Positions 37,881-49,496 of a stretch of 64,000 nt of DNA are shown here, in pieces (the first letter of the stretch is position 1; the number at the start of each line of letters is the position of its first letter). The notes beneath the pieces were generated by a model. The model had not been told where the DNA came from. It worked only from the letters and a program-made list of their open reading frames with translations, and searched no databases. A program made the position numbers and the translations under genes. Source of the stretch: Aplidium turbinatum (lineage: Eukaryota; Chordata; Ascidiacea; Aplousobranchia; Polyclinidae); assembly GCA_918807975.1 (NCBI GenBank), contig OU964923.1, positions 17,651,235 to 17,715,234 of the forward strand, written 5' to 3'.

Positions 37881-40595
37881 CAGGGCCGTTGACAGGATTT
37901 CTCGGGCCCGGTACCAATTTATTTTCGGGCCCCCTTCATCGACAATGTTATGAATATAAAGGTTGTGTACAAACTTTTATTGATGTGCTGTTAAAATGAG
38001 GATGACACATGCCCTTCAAAGTGGAAAATTAAGAGGAATATCATTTATATATTCTCAAAGATTTGTTGTACCGTATCCACGAATTTCCCCAACTGTGCAA
38101 TTACGCATTAGGGATTTCTTCATAAACTGCAAAAACCTTGCTCTCAATCACGATCTTCGTCGATATGTTTAAAATTGTTGTAGTTTTCGGCTGAAATTAA
38201 TTCTTTGTAGAGTAGAGTAGCCGTAGGAGAGTAAAACATTTTGGGGGGGGGCGAACATAATTTGCCCAAATTTTGTCTTTGCGTATATATGTTCAAAAAT
38301 ACAAAATTAGCCTACTCACAATCTCTGAGAGTCATCAACTTGGCCATGTACGAAACACAAGCAAAAAAAGCACGTACAACAGCAAAACAAGGCTGAACTT
38401 ACTTTAATTTACGTTCATAGACCTGTCTGTGTCCCAATTAAATAAACCATCAAATTAAAACATTCTTGTGTATCACAAAAAAATATACAGTACGGTATAT
38501 TAAGCCTGACTGGATTCAAAAAAATTTGAACTGAGACTTCACCAATGACTGGATAATAATAACTGCTGAATATTCACCTATATGAAAATCTCCAGCCCAA
38601 CTTCAATAAAAGGCCTGACCAAAAGTAGCTCAATCTTTTCAATTCAAAGATAGTCCAAAGACTCAATATTTGTAAATTTGCATTGAGAAAAAAATAAAAT
38701 GACAATCCGTTTACTTATCAAACCAGTAACATTACATACTTAATCCATGCTGCTTCAAATCCTACAGCCTGAAAAGAATTTGACAGTTTACCATGCTATG
38801 TGCATCAAACTTCCACCTTCAACAAAACTACTTTTGATACCAAAAATATTGATATTATATTACAATGAAATCATAGTCAATGCTTTTTCAGAAGATCATT
38901 ACAAAGATAATCTTACTTCACAATGAAGCAGCTAGGCCTACTCAAATCACAAGCACTGAAGAAAAATGACTCCCAGTTTCCCGGATAATAACTTCAAACT
39001 CAATCGTTGCCCCAAAATACAGACCACATATTACCAAAACATGACACAAAAATCATGAAAATAGCACTGTTTACATTGCCTGATATATTAACTGCATGAA
39101 TTGGATGACAAAACAACATATATAACATGTGTCTTTATATTTGATTGTTGTTGCTCTAATACTGTGTCATAGATAGTACATAGCTGAGCATATCAACACT
39201 GGGACTGGCAAAGACAAACAGCAGTTTATACTAAAACATTCAATGTAGAAAACAGTTTAACCATAGCTCACAAAAACATGAAATTAAATCCAGGAAAATG
39301 CACAAGTTGTTTTCATTTAATATACTTTTTCACTTTGTGCATACAACTATAGGTAGTGGCCGGGATCAATGCTCACAAAAGTGGTGTATATGTGGCCTTA
39401 CAACTGTTGATTAGTTTATAACAAATGCTTATTTTGTTTGACCATATCTAAAAATGATAAGCTATCTTTGTAGTATTTAAGTCAAGTTTTGCGAGCACAG
39501 CATAACTCATGGTAAAATTGACTTCTACCAATGAAGGAATGTAGGCTAGCGTGATATTCTAATGAACATCTGTAATACCGTAAGCTTATCTCAGCTTGTC
39601 GAAGCATTATTTTCTGCAAATACTGAATCGAAACTTAACATTCTGCCCAAATTTTAATACCAAATATAAAAGTTTTCAAAACTGTCGATACTCTGTTTTA
39701 CATTCAAAGCAAAATGTTTTTTATACATACAAAATGCAACACTATAAAAAGTTATTAAACTGGTAGAATGTTGAAAACTTATGGTAAGAATTGATTTGTC
39801 CCAATAACTAGACATTTATGCCCAAATAATTTTTATAATCAACTACATTAGTAGGATATTGAGAAAAAACAAAAAACCTCATAAAGTTACCAGTACCCAG
39901 TAGGCTTTTAAATCTTACCCATGAAGAAATGCAGCCCACATGTTAGTGAATATCAGTAGTAAGCTAACCTTTGTTTCCCAACTGTGCTTTTTTACAGTTC
40001 TATTTTGCAGTTGTCGAATCGAAATTTATCATTTTGCCCAGATTGCAGTACCACATGCAACAGTTTTCAAAGTCGGTGATAATACATTTACATTCATTGG
40101 AAAATATTAATGTATCTCATAAATTGCAACAATTATATAAAGTTTCTCAACTGGTGAGGCGTCGAAACATTGTGGTAAGATTGATTTGCCCCAATAGCTG
40201 GACATTTTTTGCCCAAATTTGCGACATTTTTTTTTCAGCGGGGGAGCGACTGCCCCCCATCTCCTACGGCTAAGTAATGTAGATGCAAGTACCTAGAAGT
40301 GATTACCACCAAAAAAATGTATATTCAGAATTAAAGAGTGGGTGAAGATAAATATTTCGTGTTTTTGAAAAAAAAATCGTGGTTAGGGAAATCACTATAC
40401 CCGGAAGGGGGCCCGGTACTTTACCATCTGACGGCTGAAGTGGCTGTTTAACCTTTGATGGCAATTCCTTTGGATCTGATTATATTAAGATCTTGATAAT
40501 GTTTGAAGTCGCGGGGAATCTTTTAAATCCGGGCCCTCTAAATATTCCGGGCCCGGGTCCAAAAGTACCACCTAGACCCCCCTGTTAACGCCCCT
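37881..40595. mobile_element. hAT-like inverted-repeat element, 2.7 kb, noncoding
   Basis: The ends are CAGGGCCGTTGACAGG and CCTGTTAACGCCCCTG, followed inward on both sides by GGGCCCGG-rich sequence. No 8-bp duplication is visible. Inside, a second pair of inverted ends (AGCCGTAGGAGA near 38218; TCTCCTACGGCT ending at 40272) suggests a nested element. The stretch about 39595-39860 is repeated in diverged form at about 39985-40220. No transposase frame is recognised. Confidence 0.6.
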
Positions 40596-42586
40596 GTATG
40601 TTCTTTATTAGAGGGTGGAAGACAGTTAAAACAGCATTTACCAATGTTTTGTTGCATTTTTGTATTAGTATGAAGTGTTCTTGGCATGGTCTAATTAAGT
40701 GAATTTGTCAAAGCCAACTTCTTGTTCTTGAAATACGGTGCGGTCAAACATATGTCATGAACCATTATGAAGTGCTAACGAGAGATGTAGGCTACCGCGC
40801 TACACAAACGCTTATTCAGGCACGTTTCAAGCCATTTAGGCTTTGTCACCTTTTCCTCTTCATTGACGTGTCGTTATATCGCTAATTGCACTACTAACCT
40901 TTCCATCGCGGACACGTCAATTATGACAAAGAACATGAAATGGAACTGTGGTTATCGTTGCTCAAATCACTCTATTCAAGATAAAAGTAACCTTCCAGTG
41001 TCGTCCAGGAACATTGTGAATCTGAGGTAACAAAAAAGATAGATCTTCGGCCCCAGAAGTTTGTACCAAGAAAAAAAAACCAAAGATGAAAAATGTCATT
41101 GATATCTATGATTTGCACCTTTCTCGGTTTTCGGCAAGTAACTGGATTCACAACATCATTACACAAAACACTGCTATTAGTTGGCAACACTATAGAATAG
41201 ATGAACCACACAACACAATCCCCCACTACTCATTGCTTTGCAACCCTACGAATAACGCTGTGCTGGCGTGTATAGTTGTAAGTAGGCTACTTGCAGTTTC
41301 ATATTCTGGAAAAGTGCCAACGTTTTCTTAATTTCATCAATCAATGCAATGTTTGCAATTTCCTGCATTCATTTGTAGCAAGACGAACATTAAAACCTGA
41401 CCATGGAATCGATAAGGATGAAAGTACAGCATGGGCTGTAGGAAAAAAAAGTGTGGATTTCGAAAACTGGAAACTAAAATTTCTTCCTTGTCGATTCAAT
41501 GGTCAAGTTCTAGTATCAACTTGTAGCAACACTCAAAAAAAACGTTTGTTGTCGCAGACAACAAGTGTTTTTAGCTTGCATCCTGTCAACAACTTCAAAT
41601 AAAAAAATAAATGAAAAAATGGCAATAGTCCATAGGTCACTAAGAATTGTTTAGAAATGCACACTTTACTGACCACTAAATTAAAATATGCTAATAAACG
41701 TTCATTAGGCCTACTATTAAGTTAGTCTCTTAGTCCAACCAATGATAGATGAGACACAATAATCAAGCATTGCGGACAAAAATATATTTAGCTGGAATCA
41801 AATAAGAAAGATACGCGATTGGAACGAGACTACTACGTTGACAATCGTTTGAGCGTGATGCGGAAACTAAACATTATTTTGCAAAATCACCTCTAAGATT
41901 TTGCAACAGAAATAGTCTTACGCAAGGATTGGTATACAATCAGAGTTTTTGTAAATGATGAGAAATATGTTTAAATATCTCGTGCGGCGTTTGACCTGAA
42001 CTGAACATCCGGAAGTAGCCTATGCGGCGCAGTTCATCGGAAGCCATTCACATGTCAAACGCATATCAAAACAACGATCTCTTAAACAATGCCTGTGCCT
42101 AATCCAGGAGCGTAACTAGGCGTTGAATTATTTTCTAAAACTCTATCTTACCTAACCAAAAAAGTAATCTTTTTAAACAGTAACATAACCTGTCTTGGTA
42201 AGTTTTTTTAGCATATAAACGTTTTTCCTTCCAAAAATTAATTTTGCCACTCCATAATTTTCCGTCTTACGACTTCAAATAGCTTTCTTTTCTCTGCATC
42301 AGGTCACAACTTTCCCTTGTGAAAACTGTTTTTGTGTTTCTTTCTTCATAATTTGAAATATTTTATTCATTGCACATTCGCTTTGTCATTGCAATGAAGA
42401 ATGCTACCTTTCATACACAAAAACTTAAAATAACATTAATTTTACAGTTTACACAACTGATTCCTGCAATTCGCTTGTATTCATTTGCGATAATAGTAAG
42501 TTTGTGACTGGTAGGGCAACCTTCTTAAGTTCTTAACCTTATAGATTCAATTTACTGCAACCTAATGTGCTAGTAAATCATGTCCC
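40596..42586. other. intergenic, no supported gene
   Basis: Several short frames overlap on both strands around 40970-41600, but none shows a family motif or convincing splice sites. Confidence 0.35.
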
Positions 42587-42589
42587 GTC

Positions 42590-43862
42590 CGCCCCGTTAG
42601 CTCAGTGGTTACGCGCCCGACGCAAGATCACCCGGCGCTGGTTCGATTCTCGGGGTGTGCGCTTGAGCAGCGCATTCAGGACTGCTCTCTATTCAGCGGC
42701 ATCTAATGGATGAAATAATTCCTCGGCAACAAAACTTCAGCAATCGGAAAAGTTTACTCTCTCAATCTCGGTAATCGGTCCTGCGTCAAGAGCAGGCCCG
42801 TAGCCAGCCGGGGGCCAGGGGGGGCCTTGCCCCCCCTGAAAAAAATTTCGCCCCCGCTGGCAAAATCCCAACATTCTCGAGCAACAGCTACCATTATAAT
42901 GATTATTATAAATTATAATGGTTAGCAGATATTGCTACATTTGGATCTAGCACTGCCGTTTGTGAGTGTGGATTCTCAGTGTTAACAAGGGTTGACGCTC
43001 CCACTAGACGGAGCATGTTACAACCAAGACAGGAAAACTTGGTGCTTATGGCCTTTGAATATTCTGTATCGAAATCTATCGATTTAGACTTGTTTGTGAG
43101 ACGGTTTGCATCCAAACATCCGCGACTGCAATTGCAATAGACTAGCTCATGCAGTGGCGTAGCCAAGGGGGGGTTTTGGGGGTTACAACGCCCCCTTTTG
43201 GCACGCGTGTGACGTCACGATATTGAAAATGATGCTTTCAGTCTCTATGTCTGCAAAACAAAGTTTGCCTAATTTTAAACGAAACTGCACTAAAAGAGCG
43301 AGTTTTGCCAATACCAAACATTCAAATATCTCAGCCAGGAATTAGCAACAAGAAAACAGAGAGACTTAGCTTTATTTCCGAAAAATGTCGAAGAAAACAC
43401 GATCTTATCCTTTTGCTATGCTACCGGACAGCACCATTTTACAGGAATATTCATACCCAAATTTTTTGTTGAAAATGCTCTCAGAATGCACCAAATTCAA
43501 AGTAATTTTTCAAAATTTTCTGGGGGAGACCCCCCAGACCCCCGCCGCTGGGTTGCTGTGTTATGTTGGTCATTGTAATATGGTTGCCGTGATTTAACTA
43601 CCAAATAAAATAAGAGACCAGTGTTGGCCTTAACACTAATCTGATATATTGCAAATTTTGTGGATATCGATATTTGAGAGGTTAAAATGCCAAAATCATT
43701 TCAATTTTTTCGGCCCCCCCTAAAAAAAAAGTTGGCCCCCCCTTGCTTTGTGGTCTGGCTACGGGCCTGGTCAAGAGCCTCTACAAGTATGCGAAACTAC
43801 CAGAAATAACCTATCAAGGCTTTGTCAGTCCGAGGATAAAGATTCAAAACCAACCAACCAGT
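42590..43862 (+). mobile_element. tRNA-derived SINE, split by a hAT element
   Basis: It starts GCCCCGTTAGCTCAGTGGTTA (pol III A box TAGCTCAGTGG) with the B box GGTTCGATTC about 40 bases later. A body without a coding frame follows, and it ends in a CCAA-type repeat near 43850. The body is interrupted at 42793-43769. The anticodon arm does not fold, so this is a SINE and not a tRNA gene. Confidence 0.7.
42793..43769 (+). mobile_element. hAT element with transposase C-terminal relic
   Basis: Terminal inverted repeats CAGGCCCGTAGCCAG / CTGGCTACGGGCCTG lie within the perfect 8-bp duplication GTCAAGAG (42785-42792 and 43770-43777). Plus-strand codons 42919-43140 read as the C-terminal dimerisation part of a hAT transposase: FGSSTAVCECGFSVLTRV, then QENLVLMAFEYSV and a stop. 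The rest of the transposase is gone. Another hAT-type end (CAGTGGCGTAGCCAAGG) begins at 43153. A 180-bp relative lies at 55134-55313. Confidence 0.85.
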
Positions 43863-44033
43863 CCTTTATCGCAAGGGGGTGTAAACTGTGGCCCGTAAAA
43901 GAAAATGCCCGCTGAGAAGTGTCAATTTTGAATGGTGTACGGCCCACGAAACAAGTTTTTAATTTAGTTTAGTCTGGTAGGCCTACGTGCAAGCAATTTT
44001 TAATTTATTTCCTTTGCGCTACAAAACCTACCT

Positions 44034-44709
44034 CAGTGTTTTTCAACCTTTTTTGAGCCATGGAACATTTTATGCATTAAAATAATCTGATGGAACACTA
44101 AACGAAATTTTATAATGCTACAATTTTTTTGGCTTTGTTTCTATTTAATAAAAAACTTTCATGCCTCACTAATTCTCTTGTCTCAACGTACAATGCAATT
44201 CGCTACCCACTGTCATCTAGCACTAGTGTTAGCCTATGTAAGAGTTTTACATGATTACGCTATCGGTCACTACTGCAGCACGTACACACTTGAGAACAGG
44301 CCCGGATTTAGGGGGGGGCAGAGGGGGCAGGTGCCCCGGGCCCCCCGACTTTTGAAGGGCCCCCCTACGTGTAGAAAATGTGATTTTGTGTTATTTTTTC
44401 TTCCTTTCAGTCTTTGAAGTTTCTGCAAAATGCTGTGCAGTGCTGGATTGATGCTGCTGTAAACGCAGAGGTATTTTTTCGCGCCATAGGCGCGAACATT
44501 TTTTTTGCAGGGGGCCCCCCGATCTAAAAGTGCCCCGGGCCCCCCATCAGCTAAATCCGGCCCTGCTTGAGAATGGTATGTTATTTGCAGATAATAGTTA
44601 ATTTGTTTTCAAATTTTTTCCTAAGTGAAATTGGATAATTTCACACGGCACACCTGACGATCTCACACGGCACAATAGTGTGCCGCGGCGCAGTGGTTGA
44701 AAAACACTG
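44034..44709. mobile_element. hAT MITE, 676 bp
   Basis: Ends CAGTGTTTTTCAACC / GGTTGAAAAACACTG with flanks ACCTACCT and GCCTACCT (7 of 8 identical). It is noncoding. It contains a nested hAT element at 44297-44565. Confidence 0.8.
44297..44565. mobile_element. nested hAT MITE, 269 bp
   Basis: Ends CAGGCCCGGATTTAG / CTAAATCCGGCCCTG with the perfect 8-bp duplication CTTGAGAA (44289-44296, 44566-44573). The subterminal sequence is very GC-rich (runs of GGGCCCCCC). It is younger than the element around it. Confidence 0.85.
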
Positions 44710-44717
44710 GCCTACCT

Positions 44718-45435
44718 GACCCCAATATAACATTTATGTCTAACTTATGATGTAACAATGCTCTAACAGCTATATAGCTTGTGCAAAGGGAACAACGCAA
44801 TTCACAAAACTGTCAATTGCTGACAAAGTTGTCAGTTCCGCGATTTTCCTGAGAACTTGGGCTTGTTTTGCTTCAGAGTTGCGGTAAAAATCCAGTAGTC
44901 GCGGATTATTGGGCTAGTTTTAATTTTGGTTGCGTTGTTGGGCTATAGGTTCTTGGATTGAATATGTCTTCATGTTTTTTCATCGAAAGTGATAAGCTTA
45001 CAGTTCACGGCGTCACAGGCAAGGCTAATTTCATGCAAAAAAATTGTGCCTTCAAAAATGGCTCTTTTTGGCTCAACTTATTTGTGCGAAGAATTTTTTT
45101 TATAAGGGCGTCATGAAATCCTCCTATCGATCGGTTCTGCCAGATGAACACTGGGGAAATGGACTTCTAATTGCGAGCAGTTTCCTAGAAGCAAATTTGG
45201 ACATAGTTGTCCGGAAAAAGAAGCCAGATGCAAATTTCTCAATGAACTCGTTTAAAGTCGTTGTGACAATAAATTTGAATAGCAGTAACCTAGGCCTAAT
45301 CTTCAGAAATTTGTGCGTCTTAACTTGTTATTTCTCCAAGGAGATATAACTCCTAATAATACCATAAAATCAATAACAAAAAGAAACTATTTTTTGTGCG
45401 TGCAACTAGGCCTACTAGAAAGCATATGTTAAATA
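44718..45435. other. intergenic; one unrecognised frame
   Basis: A plus-strand frame at about 45044-45349 is open for 101 codons (contains SSYRSVLPDEHWGNGLL) but has no family match and no splice context. It is most likely chance or a relic. Confidence 0.25.
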
Positions 45436-45655
45436 AACGTGCGGCTCACACTTTCACCTGAGAACACTGGAACGGCAATCGAACGGGCTCCGGTTCGACA
45501 CCGCTCAAGAGCATGCGGCTGTGTCTGTGGCAAGACACTCAAAGGCATGCCTGAATTAAGGTGGACACGAAGATTGGCTTCCTTGCCTTCCCGACCACTT
45601 AATCTAAATCTTCAACCACCGGGTGTAAGCCTGGATACGACAAACAAAACAAACC
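45436..45655 (+). mobile_element. degenerate tRNA-derived SINE
   Basis: A B-box-like GGTTCGACACC at about 45491, a conserved-looking GGCAAGACACTCAAAGGC stretch as in several invertebrate SINE bodies, and an ACAAACAAAACAAA tail. The A box is weak. There is no coding frame. Confidence 0.45.
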
Positions 45656-45692
45656 AGTTAGCCTATTTATCTGGCACTCCTGTAATAAAGGC

Positions 45693-46645
45693 TGCACAGT
45701 GCGGTAGCCACTTTAACAAGTAAAAATTCTGCCACTGAAATTGACTAGAATGACACCGCCAACCAATCATAACCTACGTTGCCTGTGACGATTACGTGAA
45801 CAAAATGTCTGCACGAGTGCGCTTGATTCACAGCTGATCATTCACAGATCCATTGCTAAACAACAATAATGTGGAATTACACAATTTCTGCAGTAGGGTT
45901 GTGCCAAAACTGCTCCATATCGTACCAATAACGCAAATAAACTTTTTGAGATCAATTTTTTTTGCTGATTCCGAATATGCTTTCGTTTTTTGTATAGATC
46001 ATCCGGTTTGTATTTTTATGTGTCAAGTCGCAAAAAAAATGTTTCTAAAATGTCACTGGGAATCACAACGCATGGTCAAATCCGCATTGTACAGGCTTGA
46101 GGTTAAAATCGTCGCTATTATGTCAAATTGCGTCGCATGTCTATCGCTATAGGTCAAATTTAAACACTGAAGTTCAAATATCTCAAAAACCTGATGGGCT
46201 AGAGAAAAAATAAGATAAAAGGATACTTTCGGAATCAGCATCAAAAACCCTTCAAGAATAAAACACTGAAATAACCTAATCGGATCTCCCTTTAAAATTT
46301 GCTGTTGACCAGTGTAATTTAACCAAGAAATAAACAGCCCAAAATGTAGATACTCAAGTAGCCTACTCAACTCATGTTCAGCAAACAAACGTTTAAACGA
46401 AAACTCCTAGCCCACTGCATGTTCGGTACTACAAATACCAATAACTTTATGCAATTACTTTAATCAAACATATTTCGAGCTAAAAAGTGTTAGTCTGCGG
46501 CAAGATTTAACAATTTAGCTCAAATTGCCTTTGCTTTCGCGCTTTTGACGTCACAGAAAACGTAGCTTATGATTGGTTGGCGGTGTCATTCTAGTCAATT
46601 TTAGTGGCAGATTTTTTACTTGTTAAAGTGACTACCGCACAGTGC
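45693..46645. mobile_element. inverted-repeat DNA element, about 950 bp
   Basis: About 100 bp at 45693-45795 (TGCACAGTGCGGTAGCC start) is repeated inverted at 46540-46645 with few differences. The centre is AT-rich and noncoding. No clear target duplication. The superfamily is unassigned. Confidence 0.7.
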
Positions 46646-46659
46646 ATACCCCTGGTTTA

Positions 46660-48262
46660 TAGTAGGCTATTGATTCCTGCCTCCAAACGTTGTTTTATTG
46701 TAAAAAGCACTTCTTCGTCGTATGAGCTGTTCTTCTGGACTATATGTTTGGGCATGATGTCATCAGCCACTCGACAGTCTCGTCATCCAGGGCCTTCAGT
46801 CCAGGCGCTCCATGTGGTGGTTGATGGATTGGGCAGTCATGGACGACATGATCTACTGTCTGGTCTGTGGCGCCACACTCGCATCCCGGTGAGGGAGCCA
46901 GGCCCCATTTGCACATGTCTGAACGAAAGCGACCGACGCCGGTTCGTAGGCGGTTAAGCCGGACCCACGCAAGTCTTGCGAGGGACATTCCCGGAGGATG
47001 GGGATCGACGTCGGGTAGGAAATCACGGAGTCGGGAAGTGTTGTTTTGCCACTCCATGTTCCATGTGTAGTTCGTCCAGTGTGCCGCACTTATTCCAAGA
47101 TCTTCAACGTTGTTCAGAAGCTGTCGTGCGGCGGGCACAAATGGGCGTCTTGATTTCAGTCGCTGCTGTCCTCCAGGTAGGCGCTGGAATGTACTGTGGA
47201 GGAGGTGGTCGGGGTCCAGTGCGCGACGAGCAAGGGAAATCATGGCTCCTTTACGGCGAAGCTCAGCAGGTTGGATGCCTGCAAGGATGGGAAGGCAATC
47301 CGTTGGAGTGGGACGCAGGCATCCAGTCACAGTGCGTAGTGCGTCATTGATGGCGGTGTCAATGTGGCGGGTGTGAGAGCTGCGGCACCACACTGGTGCG
47401 CAGTACTCAGCGGTAGAATGGACAAGGGCCAAGGTAGCTGTGCGAAGGGTTTTCGCATCAGCTCCCCAGCCGGAACCCGCCAGCCGCCTCAAAAGTGCAA
47501 CGCGCGCAGATAGTTTTTTGCGCAGTGACTCCAGGTGTCGTCGGTACGTGAGTGACCTGTCCAGGGTTACGCCGAGGTAGGTGGGTTCGGCGCAGTAGGG
47601 TAGGTGTTCGTCATCGGTGGTAATGTTGATCTCACGTTTTGCTTCCTTGTTGTTTAGGTGGAAGGCCGCCGACACTGTCTTTGCCTTGCTGAGCTGTAGC
47701 TTCCATTTCTGGAGATATGTTGATATAGTTGACATGTCCTGGCTTAGGTTCCTCTCCATTGACTGCCAATCTCCGGCTGGATGCAGGAGAGCCAGATCGT
47801 CTGCATAAGCATACTTCCTGGAGATGGTATCAGGCAGGTCATAGATGTAAGTGTTAAAGAGGAGGGGAGCCAGGACAGAGCCCTGTGGGACGCCGTTCCT
47901 GAGTCGACGTAGTCTACTTCGTCGGCCGCTACCGGTGGAAAGGGTAAAGCTGCGGTTTTGCACAAGTTCCATAATCATATGGACCATGTGCCTGTCAGGA
48001 AGGAGACGGAGTAGTTTGCAGGTAAGGCCGCTGTGCCATACAGTGTCGTAGGCAGCCGTGAGATCGACAAACACGGCGCCAGCCTTCTTTTTTGCCGAGA
48101 AGCTGTCCTCGATGTCTTGGGTCATCAGAGTGACCTGGTCTACAGTTGATCTTCCGTGGCGAAAGCCGGCTTGTTCCCGAGGGAGCTGAGGGTCTATTAT
48201 CGGTTCGACACGGGCGTAGATAAGTCTTTCGAGTATCTTGAAGGGGATAAAGCACTGATTTG
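46660..48262 (-). mobile_element. 5'-truncated LINE, Jockey/I-like reverse transcriptase
   Basis: A continuous minus-strand frame (stop at 46740) carries reverse transcriptase motifs in order: FKILERLIYARVEP and REQAGFRHGRSTVDQ (about 48254-48135), VFVDLTAAYDTVWH (motif A), NGVPQGSVLAPLLFNTYIYDL (B), YAYADDLALL (C, catalytic Asp pair), the thumb region, and a C-terminal CECG...DHVVHDCP zinc-knuckle-like region. There is no stop across about 500 codons, so the copy is fairly young, but the endonuclease half and the 5' end are missing. The short 3' UTR contains AATAAA-like sequence. Confidence 0.88.
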
Positions 48263-48265
48263 CTC

Positions 48266-49496
48266 GCTCGGAAAACGTAGCCTATGTTTGTGGTTGATCT
48301 TTTTTTACTTTCGTGTTTTTCCTTTTTTGACAAAGTGTAATAAAGTTAGATTTTACTAACTGCAATGACTCTGTCTGCTTTGCAAATCGCTGAGAGCAAC
48401 TCATATCTGCGATAAATACAATGCTAGCCTATATAAAAACTTATGCGAGTGGATACCAACAAACGAGTGTCCATTACAACGGTGGAAAGTGAATCAAACT
48501 TACCGTACTTTCCATAATGCTGGCTTAATTGGCATAGATTTTGTAGCAATAGGCTACCAGACTCTTTCACCACAAGCGAGCGTTTGTGGTAACAGTGGTC
48601 TGCTGCTGATAACATTGTGGTACCAAATTGAGCACCCTTGAATGAACACATCAAAGGTTGACATGCTATTTCTCAGAGTGACGATCAGGAACTCCATTGG
48701 ACACGTGCCTTCTTTGCACGTATTTATAACCTCCGTTGACTGTGCCCATTATTTTTTTTTGTTTGTAGGCTACTGCATCGTTTTTGTATTGAGGAGAGGT
48801 AATATCGCTGATACGTTTTTACAACCAGACAATAAGGAGAGCAATGCTTCCCTTGCTTCCATTGAAGATACGCAAATGAGAAAACATTTCTAATATCAAG
48901 TAAATTAATCAGCTTTTAGTCATCCATAACAGAGTTACCATATTAAAGTTTTTAATACCAAATTTGAGAAATTTGGCGTTTTTTTTTTTAATGCGTTTGG
49001 CATGTTTGTATTTTTTGGCATTTTTTCAATTTCGTTTTATTGTATTATGTATTAATAAACAAAAACATATTTGAAATGGCAACGTTACGGTTTTGTTCTG
49101 TTCCTCGGGCAGCTCTAATTACCAAACCAAGGTTGCCAGCTTAAATCGGAAAATTTCCCAGGTGTACAAGTCCCCCCCCCACCCCCCTTGGTAACTCATG
49201 ACAAAGATAGGACTCAATTCAATTTTCTCTTTTGCCTTAGTTATGTGATGTTCTAGGCATTGCCTCTTGAATCAAAGTAGTCATGAGGTAATTGAGGTTT
49301 GCTGTTAGTGTTACCAATACCATAGATGGTGTTACGATGATGGCTATATTTTATGGTTTGACAAAAGTTGAAAACTTCTGTTTGTTTTTTAAATGCTGAA
49401 AATTCTCTAAACTAGATTTTTGAGGCTAAGTTTAACTATTTTCATGGGGTCTAACAAACTTACTGTTATTTATTATAAAAATTTAGCAAAGGCAGT
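48266..49496. other. intergenic, no gene seen
   Basis: AT-rich with a C-run at 49171-49190. No coding or repeat structure supported. Confidence 0.4.

Noticed and set aside
40972-41602. overlapping open frames on both strands
   Set aside because: No motifs, no splice context, and composition like the surrounding noncoding DNA.
42590-42660. tRNA gene with A and B boxes
   Set aside because: The acceptor and anticodon arms do not pair, and the unit continues as a longer body with a CCAA-type tail, so it is a SINE.
46853-47376. several open frames on both strands opposite the LINE
   Set aside because: Shadows caused by the high GC of the Jockey/I-like reverse transcriptase frame.
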